From the NCBI RefSeq assembly GCF_900312745.1, contig NZ_OMPD01000014.1:1116001-1180000 (forward strand): a stretch of 64,000 bases of DNA, written 5' to 3'. Positions 27,461 through 37,123 of this stretch are shown here, piece after piece (position 1 is the stretch's first letter; every line of letters begins with the position of its first letter). The notes under the pieces were generated by a model that was given only the letters and a program-made list of their open reading frames with translations, did not search any database and had not been told where the DNA came from. This stretch comes from Aquimarina sp. AU58. Lineage in GTDB: Bacteria > Bacteroidota > Bacteroidia > Flavobacteriales > Flavobacteriaceae. The position numbers and the translations under genes were made by a program.

Positions 27461-28819
27461 TTAATACTTACTTTTTATCCAATTATAAGGTTTGCGTTTT
27501 ACCCACATTCCTCTTGTGAAATCAGGAAAATCTTGTGGTTCTCCATTATTTTCAATAGATAATTCTGATAATGGTGTAATCGCGCTCCAAGCTGCTGCGT
27601 CATATACATCAAGAGGTGGAGCAATATTTTCTTTTGCAGATTCTACAAACGCATTTAGGACAAAGAAATCCATTCCTCCGTGGCCTGCATCAGTGGCTAA
27701 TTCGCCATACTTTTGCCATAAAGGATGATCATATTTTTTGAGCCATTGATCTGCATTATCCCATTGATGTGGTTTTGATTGTCCTTCGATATACATTCTA
27801 TCACCATCAACTTCCCATAATCCATTGGCTCCCTGTACTCTAAATCCTAAAGAATAAGGTCTTGGCAGATTACAATCATGTGTTACAATGATTGTTTCTC
27901 CTTTGGCGGTTTCAATTGTAGTGGTAATCACGTCTCCCTGCTTAAATTTTACTTTAGCATTCGGGTGCTCTTTTCCTCCATGTTTTACGATATAATTATG
28001 TAGCCCAATAGCTTTTGTTGCATTCGAACTTAATGAAGTAAAGCGATTGCCTCTATTAACATCGCACATGGTAGCAACCGGTCCCACGCCATGAGTTGGA
28101 TACACATCTCCATTTCTTAGTACAGAATGTTGGGTTCTCCATTTGGATTCTGATATTCCTTTTTCTCCAAATTCAACACCTTTACCATATGCAGATTTCC
28201 CATCATTTAATTTCACAAAACGAAGATCATGTTGATAACCACATCTAAAATGAACCAATTCTCCAAAAACATTCTGCTTCACCATATTTAGAACAGCGAG
28301 AACATCTCTACGATAGTTTACATTTTCTAAGATCATTAAATGAGTCCCTGTTGCTTCATGGGTATTTACCAAATCCCAACATTCTTCAATAGTATTGGCT
28401 GCTGATACCTCTAGACCGGTATATTTTCCTGCTTTCATAGCATCTACAGCCATTTTAGTGTGCCATAACCAGGGGGTAGATATTATTACTGCATCGACAT
28501 CTTCTAATTCTAGCAAATTTCTATAATCAAGATCGCTGTTTCCAAAAACTTTAGGCTTTGAAAAATTGGCTTTATCTATTTTCTTTAATGCTATTTTTAT
28601 TCGCTCAGGATCTATATCGCAGATAGCAGTTATATCTATATCTTTTCTATTAAGAGCATTGTTAAAATGGTTCATTCCTCTTAATCCTACTCCAATGAAA
28701 GCTAATCTAAGCTTCCTGTCTGTTTGATTAGTGACTGCTCCAAAGGATAAGTTTGAAAGTAGTGATACACCTGCACTGGCAAGTGCTGTTTTTTTAACAA
28801 AATTTCGTCTAGAATTCAT
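27461..28819 (-). CDS. GH109-like NAD-dependent glycosidase (Gfo/Idh/MocA fold)
   Basis: The N-terminus NSRRNFVKKTALASAG resembles a Tat signal, fitting an exported cofactor-bound enzyme. It is followed by the Rossmann loop FIGVGLRGM (41-49). The segments TGLEVSAA, ILENVNYRRDVLAVLNMV, RFVKLNDGKSAYG, SKWRTQ and DVYPTHGVGP match the GH109 alpha-N-acetylgalactosaminidase family, whose NAD stays bound through the cycle. Arg228, Tyr240 and His243 keep the 12- and 3-residue spacing I recall for active-site residues of the Elizabethkingia enzyme. Its place as first gene of the SusCD operon suggests it cleaves terminal GalNAc or a related residue. Some GH109-like proteins may have other substrates. 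Confidence 0.85.
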   Translation of the reverse strand: MNSRRNFVKKTALASAGVSLLSNLSFGAVTNQTDRKLRLAFIGVGLRGMNHFNNALNRKDIDITAICDIDPERIKIALKKIDKANFSKPKVFGNSDLDYRNLLELEDVDAVIISTPWLWHTKMAVDAMKAGKYTGLEVSAANTIEECWDLVNTHEATGTHLMILENVNYRRDVLAVLNMVKQNVFGELVHFRCGYQHDLRFVKLNDGKSAYGKGVEFGEKGISESKWRTQHSVLRNGDVYPTHGVGPVATMCDVNRGNRFTSLSSNATKAIGLHNYIVKHGGKEHPNAKVKFKQGDVITTTIETAKGETIIVTHDCNLPRPYSLGFRVQGANGLWEVDGDRMYIEGQSKPHQWDNADQWLKKYDHPLWQKYGELATDAGHGGMDFFVLNAFVESAKENIAPPLDVYDAAAWSAITPLSELSIENNGEPQDFPDFTRGMWVKRKPYNWIKSKY

Positions 28820-29210
28820 TTAAGTTATTTATATGTTAAACTATGAGAATTCAAATATGACGGATAGATTCCTTATTTAAGATGATATTTTAAGCGTTTA
28901 GGAGTACTATTTAAGACTTAATTACACCAATGCTTATTTTCTCCTCTTTTTTGACGAATTAGACTACTTTTTAAGGTGTTCTTCTAATCTTTTAAAGCCG
29001 TTTTTGGTATTTTTTATTAATATATTTAACACTACTTTAAGTAATAGTTCGTCATAGTTGTTAAAAATTTAATATTAAAGTATAAACTTGAGATTGTATG
29101 AATGATATCTCATGTGTATCATTTTCATATTTGTACAATTACAGAAAATCATATTGTTAAATAATTGTAGTAGAATACTAAGAGATATTTTACTAAAAAA
29201 TGAGTGTTTT
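28820..29210. promoter_or_regulatory. Divergent control region of the SusCD locus
   Basis: This 391-bp AT-rich gap separates the minus-strand glycan operon from the plus-strand hybrid sensor gene and must hold both promoters. A direct repeat TATTTAAGA occurs at 28874-28882 and 28908-28916, 34 bp apart, and could be part of a regulator-binding site. I find no clear TAnnTTTG element on the minus strand. Confidence 0.35.
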
Positions 29211-32200
29211 ATGTCTGGATTAAAAATCTATCTTTTACTAAGTTTTTTTATGTCATGCTCTCTTTTCTTGCATGGTCAAAATCACACAAGTTTTAGACAT
29301 CTCTCACCTGTTAATGATAATAAATTTGTTATCCCAACTAAAACTGTGCAAGATTCATTTGGTAATATTTGGATGTTATGTTCCGATGGGATATTAGTCT
29401 ACAATGGGTATGATTATAAACTGATTAAAAACAAGATGATTTTTCCGGATATTCAGCATAATGACTTTGTAAACAATATGCTTGTTGATTATAACAAAAA
29501 TATATGGGTAACCTCTCAATTTGGATTGATATCGAAATATGAAGCGATTGCTAACAAATTTGAAGATATGACTATTTTGTTACCCAAAAATGATGTTGTA
29601 AGCTCTATTGTCGCAAAAAAAGAAAGTATTTGGTTGGCTTCTAAGCTTGGTAACATTTACAGATATGTCGATTCTAAAATGAACTTTATCGCTACAATTT
29701 CAAACAGCGGTTCTGAAATCAAAAATATTATGGATATTGACATATTAAACTCTTCTGAAATATATGTTAGTACCAACAGTGGTACAATTTATAATTATTC
29801 TTTAAAATCAAAACAGACAACAGAATTAGTAGGACCATTTACTAACTATCCCGGAAATATTATCCTGACTTCAGATATCAATAATAAGCTTTGGGTAGGA
29901 ACCGAAACTTATGGGTTATTTGTCTATGATCCTATCAACAAACAATTTATCCAAGATTCTTTTTTTGAGGAGGAGAAGTTTAATATCAACAAGGAGATGT
30001 TCTTGTCACTATTTTGCAGTAAAGATGGATATATGTGGGGAGGAACAGATGGAGGCGGATTGTACAAAATAAATATAAACAGTGGAGAGGTTGATTTATT
30101 TACAAGGCAATATTCTAATGAATTTTCCTTGAGTAGCAATACAATTTTGGATATTAATGAAGATAACCACAAAAACATATGGATTACGACAAACTATGGT
30201 AAACTTAATATTCTTCCCAACAGAAATAATAAAATTAGCTACCATGAAGGCTCTGATAACAACACTCCTCTTAGGGTATTAAGCATTCTTAAAAGCTCTA
30301 AAGATATTTTGTGGATTGGAACAGATGGATCTGGATTAACAAGAGTGACCTATAATACCGATGGAAGTACAAAAGAAAAGCGATACTTTAATGATATATC
30401 TCTAAATAGAGGGTTTTATATTCAATCCATTACAGAAGATAATCTATCAAATATTTGGTTCGGAACCTATAAAAATGGTTTATGGCATCACAATACAAGT
30501 AAAAACACTTTTGAAAAGATAAATATTTATAACTCTAATAAACAGGAAGCGACAGATATAAGAACTGTGTTTTCTGATTCTAAAGGACGTATTTGGATCG
30601 GATCAAATCTTTCTATTAATGTCTACTCTTCTGATTTAAAGCTTCTAGCTGTTTTCGATAATAATTCTAAAGGGTTAAAAGGTACTAACACAGAAAGTAT
30701 TCTGGAAGATAGAAATGGTATTATATGGTTAGGACTTTATAATGGAGGATTATTTCAATTTAATGAACATCATCCTTCCGATATACAACATTCTACATTT
30801 ATTGATTATTCACAAAAAAACAAAAACTACAAAGACCAAATCCATGCTGTTAAATCTATGGTTCTAGGCGACCCTGGAGAAATATGGTTAATTAACAGAT
30901 TAGGTAAGTTATTAAAATTTAATACTAAAGATAAAACGTATACCACATTTGAAGATGTAGAATCTATTGGTGAAAAAATGTTTATTGCAATTCTTAAAGA
31001 TAAAAATAATGACTTATGGATGAGTTCCAAAAATAATGGTATTAGCCACCTAGATGTAAAAAGACTTATTCTAAAAACGTATTATGATACAGATGGGCTT
31101 CAAGATAATATATTTTTACCAAGAAGTAAATTTAAAGATACACAGGATCTTTTGTACTTTGGAGGTGTTAAAGGGTTAAATAGCTTTGACCCAAAACATC
31201 TGAACAAAAAAACTTCTGAAACTAAATTATATATAAATAGCATAGAAATACTTAATCAACCCGTTTATTCACTATTACCTCACAAAACTACTACTGGAAT
31301 ATCCAATGTTGAATCTTTAAAATTAAAACATAATCAATCTCATTTTTCATTTAGATTTTATGCAATAGATAATATTTTAAATCCAAGTTATTATTATGCT
31401 TATAGATTAAAAGGGTTTGATGAAAATTGGATAACCAGTCAATCAGAACGTTTGGCCACCTATACAAATATTCCCTCGGGAAACTACACTTTTGAGATTA
31501 AAACAGGAACCAAAAAAGGGGTTTGGGATCTTCCCGAAAAAAAAATAGCCATTACCATACAGCAACCTCTATGGAATACACCTCTGGCTTATATTTTTTA
31601 TCTGCTTATCCTCATATTCACTGCTTATGGAATAAGAAGGTGGTATTCTTTAAGAAAAAAACTGTTTCTAGAAAAGGTGAGCCATAAAAAAGAAAATGAA
31701 TTACATGATTTAAAGATGAATTTCTTTGCAAAAATGTCACATGAAATTCAAACACCGATTACATTGATCCTTGGCCCTATAGATGATATGTTAAAAAAAG
31801 CCGAAAAAAATGGAAACTTATTATTAAAACAGCGTTTGGAGATTATGTCATATAATACCAAACGTCTTTCTAAAATTGCACAAGAATTAACACTGGTTAG
31901 AAATAAAGAATTAGGAGCCTTAAGATTAACAGTAACCAAAAATGATTTACATAAAGACATAGAAAATATCTCTATATCCTTTAAGGAATTAGCCAGAAAA
32001 AGAAAGATTGATTTTATCGTGAATTGCCCTAAAAATCTGCCTGCAACCTGGTATGACAAAGAAAAATTAGAACATGTAATTTATAATTTGCTTTCTAATG
32101 CTTTTAAGTTTACTCCTAAAGAGGGCAATATTTTTTTAAATATTGTGCCAGTTAATAATAAAAAATTTATCAAATTATCTGTCATAGATTCTGGGCCGGG

Positions 32201-33308
32201 AATTCCAGACGAAGAACTACAGCATATTTTCAAGCTATTTTATCAATCTGATATTGGTAAAAAAAATAAAGGTGCAGGTATAGGATTAGCGCTCACCAAA
32301 GAATTAATAAACTTACATAAAGGTAAGATTAAGGTTAACTCGAACCCTATAGAAGGCACAACATTTATTATTAAATTTCCAATTACAGAAAATGCCTATA
32401 CCGAAACCGAGAGAATTATAACTGATGATGCAGAAGAACCTAATAATTTTTCTTTAGTAGAAAATGATACTTTAATTAAAGAAGAAGAATTAGATCTATC
32501 AAAAAAAACTATTTTAATAGTAGAAGATAATTTTGACCTACAAACTTTTTTAAAAGAGTTGTTACATATCAAATATAATATCATCATGGCCGAAAATGGC
32601 GAAGAAGGTTATTATTATGCAAAAAATAATTTTCCCGATCTGATCTTAAGTGATATTGTCATGCCAAAGTTAGATGGTATAGAAATGTGTGAAAAACTTC
32701 AAAAAGACCAGGTAACTATGCATATCCCCATTATATTGCTTACTGCTAAAAACTCTACGAAAGCTAAATTATCAGGACTTAAATCTGGTGCGATAGAATA
32801 TATCAATAAACCATTCAATACGAATGAATTATTATTGAAGGTAAAAAATATTATTTCATCTAAAGAGCATATCATATCAAAATATCGTAAAGAAATTATT
32901 AGTAGCCCGAAAGTCAAATTAGAAAGGTCGCAAGACGAAATTTTTCTTGAAAACCTTGTGTCTAACATAAATTTAAGAATAGATGACGCTGATTTTAAAA
33001 TGGAAGAACTTGCCGAATCCTTGCACATGGGATATTCTAGTCTTTACCGAAAATGCCAAGCATTAACAGGAAATAGTCTAGTTGATTTTGTACGGTTGAT
33101 GCGTTTGAAAAAAGCTGCCGTTTTAATTACAAAATATGGCTATAATATTTCTGAGGCATCCTTTATGACCGGGTTTAATGATCCAAAATATTTTTCGAAA
33201 TGTTTCAAGAAATATTTTAAAAAAACTCCTAAAATATTCAAAAAAGAAGCTAAAGAAATGGGTACTATTGCGTATCTAAAAAAGCATCAAGTAGAAACTA
33301 TTTTTTAA
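29211..33308 (+). CDS. Hybrid two-component system sensor/regulator (HTCS)
   Basis: This one-protein signalling system controls glycan loci in Bacteroidota. From the ATG at 29211 (the frame runs open to 29112, but this ATG starts a proper signal peptide, MSGLKIYLLLSFFMS) it has about 680 residues of regulator-propeller repeats (NIWVTSQFG, KLWVGTETYG, ILWIGTDGSG, NIWFGTYKNG). Then come a YYY domain, a membrane helix near 800, and a HisKA domain with His844 in MSHEIQTP. A HATPase (DSGPGIPDEEL, KGAGIGLALTKE), a receiver with Asp1148 in LILSDIVMP, and a C-terminal AraC HTH (SYSSLYRK-like, FNDPKYFSKCFKKYF) complete it. It is divergent from and most probably activates the SusCD operon. Confidence 0.96.
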   Translation: MSGLKIYLLLSFFMSCSLFLHGQNHTSFRHLSPVNDNKFVIPTKTVQDSFGNIWMLCSDGILVYNGYDYKLIKNKMIFPDIQHNDFVNNMLVDYNKNIWVTSQFGLISKYEAIANKFEDMTILLPKNDVVSSIVAKKESIWLASKLGNIYRYVDSKMNFIATISNSGSEIKNIMDIDILNSSEIYVSTNSGTIYNYSLKSKQTTELVGPFTNYPGNIILTSDINNKLWVGTETYGLFVYDPINKQFIQDSFFEEEKFNINKEMFLSLFCSKDGYMWGGTDGGGLYKININSGEVDLFTRQYSNEFSLSSNTILDINEDNHKNIWITTNYGKLNILPNRNNKISYHEGSDNNTPLRVLSILKSSKDILWIGTDGSGLTRVTYNTDGSTKEKRYFNDISLNRGFYIQSITEDNLSNIWFGTYKNGLWHHNTSKNTFEKINIYNSNKQEATDIRTVFSDSKGRIWIGSNLSINVYSSDLKLLAVFDNNSKGLKGTNTESILEDRNGIIWLGLYNGGLFQFNEHHPSDIQHSTFIDYSQKNKNYKDQIHAVKSMVLGDPGEIWLINRLGKLLKFNTKDKTYTTFEDVESIGEKMFIAILKDKNNDLWMSSKNNGISHLDVKRLILKTYYDTDGLQDNIFLPRSKFKDTQDLLYFGGVKGLNSFDPKHLNKKTSETKLYINSIEILNQPVYSLLPHKTTTGISNVESLKLKHNQSHFSFRFYAIDNILNPSYYYAYRLKGFDENWITSQSERLATYTNIPSGNYTFEIKTGTKKGVWDLPEKKIAITIQQPLWNTPLAYIFYLLILIFTAYGIRRWYSLRKKLFLEKVSHKKENELHDLKMNFFAKMSHEIQTPITLILGPIDDMLKKAEKNGNLLLKQRLEIMSYNTKRLSKIAQELTLVRNKELGALRLTVTKNDLHKDIENISISFKELARKRKIDFIVNCPKNLPATWYDKEKLEHVIYNLLSNAFKFTPKEGNIFLNIVPVNNKKFIKLSVIDSGPGIPDEELQHIFKLFYQSDIGKKNKGAGIGLALTKELINLHKGKIKVNSNPIEGTTFIIKFPITENAYTETERIITDDAEEPNNFSLVENDTLIKEEELDLSKKTILIVEDNFDLQTFLKELLHIKYNIIMAENGEEGYYYAKNNFPDLILSDIVMPKLDGIEMCEKLQKDQVTMHIPIILLTAKNSTKAKLSGLKSGAIEYINKPFNTNELLLKVKNIISSKEHIISKYRKEIISSPKVKLERSQDEIFLENLVSNINLRIDDADFKMEELAESLHMGYSSLYRKCQALTGNSLVDFVRLMRLKKAAVLITKYGYNISEASFMTGFNDPKYFSKCFKKYFKKTPKIFKKEAKEMGTIAYLKKHQVETIF

Positions 33309-33435
33309 TATACTTATGTGTTTTAAAAATTTTATTAAATCTAAAGTGTGAAGTATTTTTGATCTATATTGTTGTATAACAAATCTATCAAGTAAGCTAA
33401 TTTCTATTAAGAAATAAACTTCACTACCAGTAATC

Positions 33436-34155
33436 TCATTTAAGTAACCGATTTATTACTAAATCTTTTTTACGATTAGAAACAGGAATTACACTTCCAT
33501 TGTTTAAGTATAGATATCCAGTTTTGTCATATTTGTCTATATATGTGGTATTAACTAAATATGACTGATGAGTACGTATGAAACTGGATTGTGATAGTTG
33601 TTTTTCGAAATCTTTTATCGGTTTGGAAGCTACAAATACTCGTTTATCTGAAAGGTGAAAACTAGTATAACCTCCATCAGATTTACAATACATTAAATCT
33701 TTGTATAATATAAATTGTAATGAACCTTGCAAGCTAAGCACTATTTTATCAAGACTAAACTGATTCCTTGTATTTGCAATGGTTAATGTATTTATGGGTT
33801 GACAATGATCGATAACCTTATCAATAGCCATAGAAAGTTCTTCTATATCTACCGGTTTTAAGATGTAATCCACCGCTCCATTTTTTAAAGCTTGTAAAGC
33901 ATATTCATCATATGCAGTAACAAAAACTACATGAAAATTAATATGATTAATATTGTCTAAGAAATCGAATGCATTGCCATCTTTTAAGTTGATATCTAAA
34001 AAAATTAGATCGGGTTGTAAACTCTCATTAAGCTTTATTGCTTCTTTAACGGAGCTTCCTTCACCTATAATTTTTAACCCTTTATCCAGACGCTCAATCA
34101 GCGAGATTAACCCTTTACGAATAAATATTTCATCATCAACAATAAGTGTTCTCAT
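33436..34155 (-). CDS. LytTR-family response regulator
   Basis: The receiver domain has IVDDE near the start, Asp54 in LIFLDINLKDG and the conserved Lys in YILKPVDIEE. The C-terminal LytTR domain (LMYCKSDGGYTSFHL, FIRTHQSYLVNTTYID, VIPVSNRKKD) binds DNA. It lies 7 bp downstream of its partner kinase gene on the minus strand and is convergent with the HTCS gene. Its targets cannot be read here; the next minus-strand operon upstream is separated by a strong terminator. Confidence 0.94.
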   Translation of the reverse strand: MRTLIVDDEIFIRKGLISLIERLDKGLKIIGEGSSVKEAIKLNESLQPDLIFLDINLKDGNAFDFLDNINHINFHVVFVTAYDEYALQALKNGAVDYILKPVDIEELSMAIDKVIDHCQPINTLTIANTRNQFSLDKIVLSLQGSLQFILYKDLMYCKSDGGYTSFHLSDKRVFVASKPIKDFEKQLSQSSFIRTHQSYLVNTTYIDKYDKTGYLYLNNGSVIPVSNRKKDLVINRLLK

Positions 34156-34162
34156 AAATTAT

Positions 34163-35860
34163 TTATAGATTTTTATACGGTAATACAAGATATACTTGAG
34201 TACCATGTTCTCCTTGATGTTTTCTATCTTCTATTGTAACTTTTGTTTTTTGTTTACATTCTTTAGCAAGTAATTGCAAACGCTCTTTTATTATGATTAA
34301 AGCAAGTGATTTTTTTGTAGCATTCTTTTTGCTTAAAGTCTGCTCTATGCCGATCCCATTATCACAAATCATACATTGTAATTCTCTATTGTTAAATGTA
34401 ATGGTAATATCAATTTGCTTATCAATACATTCATTGGTAAATCCATGAACGATAGCATTTTCTATAAACGGTTGTATAAGCATAGGAGGGATCATAAGTT
34501 GGTTTTTTATTGATTCTTCTACTGTAATACTGTATTTAAAAGGAATTTCTGAACCTAAATTTTGAAGTTCTAAATAGTGCTCTATTTCTTTAAGTTCTTC
34601 TGTTAACACCACAAATTTTATACGTGAGTTTTCTAAATTCATACGTAGTAATCTAGAAAACTTAGATAAATACTTCATGGCCTGTGTCTCTTTTTTATTT
34701 AAAATCATTCCTTGTAATACAGAAAGAGCATTAAAAATAAAATGTGGGGTCATTTGTGATTGTAATAAACGATTTTCTAACAGAATTGATTTATTTTGGT
34801 TTTTAATATTTTTATAAATGTATAAAAACATTAAACTTAGTATGGTTATCAAAACAGCTAAAAAGGAGATAATACCCTGTAACATTTGTTTTTCAAATCG
34901 TTCTAATTCTGAATCTTTTATTTGTACTTTGCGCTTAAGTTTTTGCTCTCTCTCATAAGAAGTTTTTATTTCTTGTATCTCTTGACTTACTTTTTGTCTG
35001 TAAATAATTTCATTACATATGTATATTGAATCTAAATAGGCACTAGAAATATCCTGAAAATCACTATGTCTATAATAAGAATATAGGTTGTTGTACTTAG
35101 ATTTTAAAGTTCTAAGAGTAAAATGTTTTTTGGGGATAGCATTTGCTGAATCTAAATATATTTTAGCTTGTTTTAGTTTTTTTAATTTTATAAGAAAATA
35201 AGCAATATTTAAATAGGATTGTGCTAAACCATCTTTGTCTTCTGTTTTTTTATTATGGGCAATAGAGGCTTTGAGATTTTTAAATCCTTTTTTATCATCT
35301 CCTAACTCTAAAAGTATTAGACCATAATTGTGTATGAAAATATCAAAATCAGTATACTTTTTAACTGTAATTTTATCATAGATATCCAAAGCTTTTAAAT
35401 ATTGTTCTTGTTGGTAATATAACATTCCCCATTTAAAATAAAGTAGTTGTAATTCTAGAGAATCCTTGGGCCTAAATTCCTTACTAATAGTTTCACAAAA
35501 AGCGATGCCTTCTTCAGTTTTGTTTAGATCTATAAGATTTTCACATTTTAAGTTATATGCTTTAAAAAGATAAGTACTATCAAATTCCTTTTTACATTTT
35601 TGTATGAGTGCATTGGCATGCACAAGAGAATTACTATATTTTGTTAACTTCTGATAGGTTTTCCCAAATCGATATAATTCGTTAATCGTAAGTTCGCACT
35701 CTTTACTTCTTTGGGTGAGTATATCAATTAGTGTATCGTACCTATGTTGTTTATATAGTTGTTTTAAATCATCTACTTGACCATAAACTCCAAATGACAA
35801 GAACATCGTACTACAAAGTATAACAATTTTGAATAAGTTATGCCTCAAATAAAGTTTCAT
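34163..35860 (-). CDS. TPR-containing LytS-type histidine kinase
   Basis: The protein begins with a signal or first membrane segment (FKIVILCSTMFLSFGVYG), followed by about 270 residues of TPR-like helical repeats in the periplasm (QYLKALDIYDKIT, GLAQSYLNIAYFLIKLKKL). A transmembrane helix (IISFLAVLITILSLMFLYIY) leads to a His_kinase domain with SQMTPHFIFNALSVLQGM and a HATPase with MLIQPFIENAIVHG and CDNGIG. This layout is common in Bacteroidota and pairs with LytTR regulators; the regulator gene follows 7 bp later. The input signal is unknown. Confidence 0.93.
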   Translation of the reverse strand: MKLYLRHNLFKIVILCSTMFLSFGVYGQVDDLKQLYKQHRYDTLIDILTQRSKECELTINELYRFGKTYQKLTKYSNSLVHANALIQKCKKEFDSTYLFKAYNLKCENLIDLNKTEEGIAFCETISKEFRPKDSLELQLLYFKWGMLYYQQEQYLKALDIYDKITVKKYTDFDIFIHNYGLILLELGDDKKGFKNLKASIAHNKKTEDKDGLAQSYLNIAYFLIKLKKLKQAKIYLDSANAIPKKHFTLRTLKSKYNNLYSYYRHSDFQDISSAYLDSIYICNEIIYRQKVSQEIQEIKTSYEREQKLKRKVQIKDSELERFEKQMLQGIISFLAVLITILSLMFLYIYKNIKNQNKSILLENRLLQSQMTPHFIFNALSVLQGMILNKKETQAMKYLSKFSRLLRMNLENSRIKFVVLTEELKEIEHYLELQNLGSEIPFKYSITVEESIKNQLMIPPMLIQPFIENAIVHGFTNECIDKQIDITITFNNRELQCMICDNGIGIEQTLSKKNATKKSLALIIIKERLQLLAKECKQKTKVTIEDRKHQGEHGTQVYLVLPYKNL

Positions 35861-35990
35861 CTATTTATCTTATTGTTTTTTATCGATCAGATAGAATTTG
35901 GATAATAATCAGCTCGATTACTATTAACCAGATTACTATGGTTCATTTCATAAAAATAAGTGTATTCTTACTATTAATGTGATATATTTT

Positions 35991-36031
35991 AAAAAAACCA
36001 TGCACCAAGAACAATGTTCTTGGTGCATGGT
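35991..36031 (-). terminator. Strong terminator of the LemA/DUF3137 operon
   Basis: A perfect 16-bp inverted repeat (35997-36012 with 36016-36031, loop of 3) is followed on the minus strand by seven Ts. It begins 6 bp after the stop of the protease gene and ends the six-gene operon. Confidence 0.9.
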
Positions 36032-36036
36032 AAGCT

Positions 36037-37113
36037 CTACTTACTATACTCTGTCATTTTTGCTCCATAATCATTCACGAAAAGATCATCTAGTTCATCG
36101 GCTTTTTCTGCCAAATGAGAAAAATTATTTAAAATTTGTTCTTCATGCTCACTATACAAATCACTTAAATGTACTCGATAAGATAAGAAAACCTTATTCG
36201 ATGCAATAGAAAGTTGGTAAGGTTTGGTATCCTCTGTAAGTATATAATTATAAATCTTATCTAATTTAGTACGTGGTAAATCATTTAGTGGTGATACGGC
36301 AAATAAATAATTATTGTCGTAAACATACATCCTTATTTCTGCACTTCCTTGATGAAAAGACCAATATTCGGTTCCACATCTTGCCAAGATAGGGTCAATC
36401 CCTAATTTAGTAATGGCATTTTCGACTTTCATTGAAAGTTGAGATAATGGTGCTTCTTCAAAATAACGCTGATCTATTTCACAGCCACAAGAAGGGCAAT
36501 AATCAGTTTTATCGTTTATTACCCCATTACAGCCATGACAACCTAGAGATAGTGTATTAACATCTATATCGTCAATAACTTCTAATTCGCTCAATAAATC
36601 TCTATATGGAATAGCAAACCCCATATTATCGGCTTGAGTAAATTTTGAAGTAACAATACCAATAAGGTTTCCTTGCTCATCTACCATGGGCCCTCCACTA
36701 TTACCAGGGTTTATAGCTGCATCGGTTTGTATAAAACCATTGCCTTCTATCATTTGATTAGGATTAGATATAATTCCTTCTGTTATAGTAAATGGCATAC
36801 CGTAGGGGAACCCAAGTACTAAAACACGATCTCTCACTTTAGTTATAGTATCATGATCTGAAGTAACTGTTTTTTCAGGTTTAACCAAATCATCTACTTT
36901 TAAAAAAGCTAAGTCTTTTCGAGGATTAATGTAAATAATTTTGGCCAAAAACCGATCTCTATTCTGATTCTCCACACTTACTTTTAAAGTACCCGCCACT
37001 ACATGATAGTTCGTAATTACTATATTGCCAACTTCACTGTAAAATCCAGTTCCAGACCCGCTAGAGGTGTGTATTCTGTATATAGATGTACCTATATTGT
37101 TTAATTCGTTCAT
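36037..37113 (-). CDS. Cytoplasmic trypsin-fold serine protease with zinc ribbon and YbjN-like tail
   Basis: Residues 1 to about 180 are an HtrA/DegP-type trypsin fold with a complete triad: His37 in TNYHVV, Asp67 in PRKDLAFL and Ser139 in INPGNSGGP. There is no signal peptide and no PDZ domain, so it probably acts in the cytoplasm. A zinc ribbon follows, with Cys192/Cys195 and Cys206/Cys209 (CHGC, CPSC). The last 130 residues resemble a YbjN/type III-chaperone-like domain, with the same strand and helix pattern as the adjacent upstream protein (LSDLY...ADELDDLF). It is the last gene of the DUF3137-LemA operon. A regulated or partner-directed protease is likely, but the substrate is unknown. 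Confidence 0.8.
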   Translation of the reverse strand: MNELNNIGTSIYRIHTSSGSGTGFYSEVGNIVITNYHVVAGTLKVSVENQNRDRFLAKIIYINPRKDLAFLKVDDLVKPEKTVTSDHDTITKVRDRVLVLGFPYGMPFTITEGIISNPNQMIEGNGFIQTDAAINPGNSGGPMVDEQGNLIGIVTSKFTQADNMGFAIPYRDLLSELEVIDDIDVNTLSLGCHGCNGVINDKTDYCPSCGCEIDQRYFEEAPLSQLSMKVENAITKLGIDPILARCGTEYWSFHQGSAEIRMYVYDNNYLFAVSPLNDLPRTKLDKIYNYILTEDTKPYQLSIASNKVFLSYRVHLSDLYSEHEEQILNNFSHLAEKADELDDLFVNDYGAKMTEYSK

Positions 37114-37123
37114 TGTATTTAAG

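Noticed and set aside
29112..29210. Extended start of the hybrid sensor at 29112
   Set aside because: The extra 33 residues would precede a normal signal peptide that starts at the ATG at 29211.
36037..37113. Classification of the protease as a periplasmic DegP
   Set aside because: It has no signal peptide and no PDZ domain, and it carries a zinc ribbon, so a periplasmic quality-control role is not supported.
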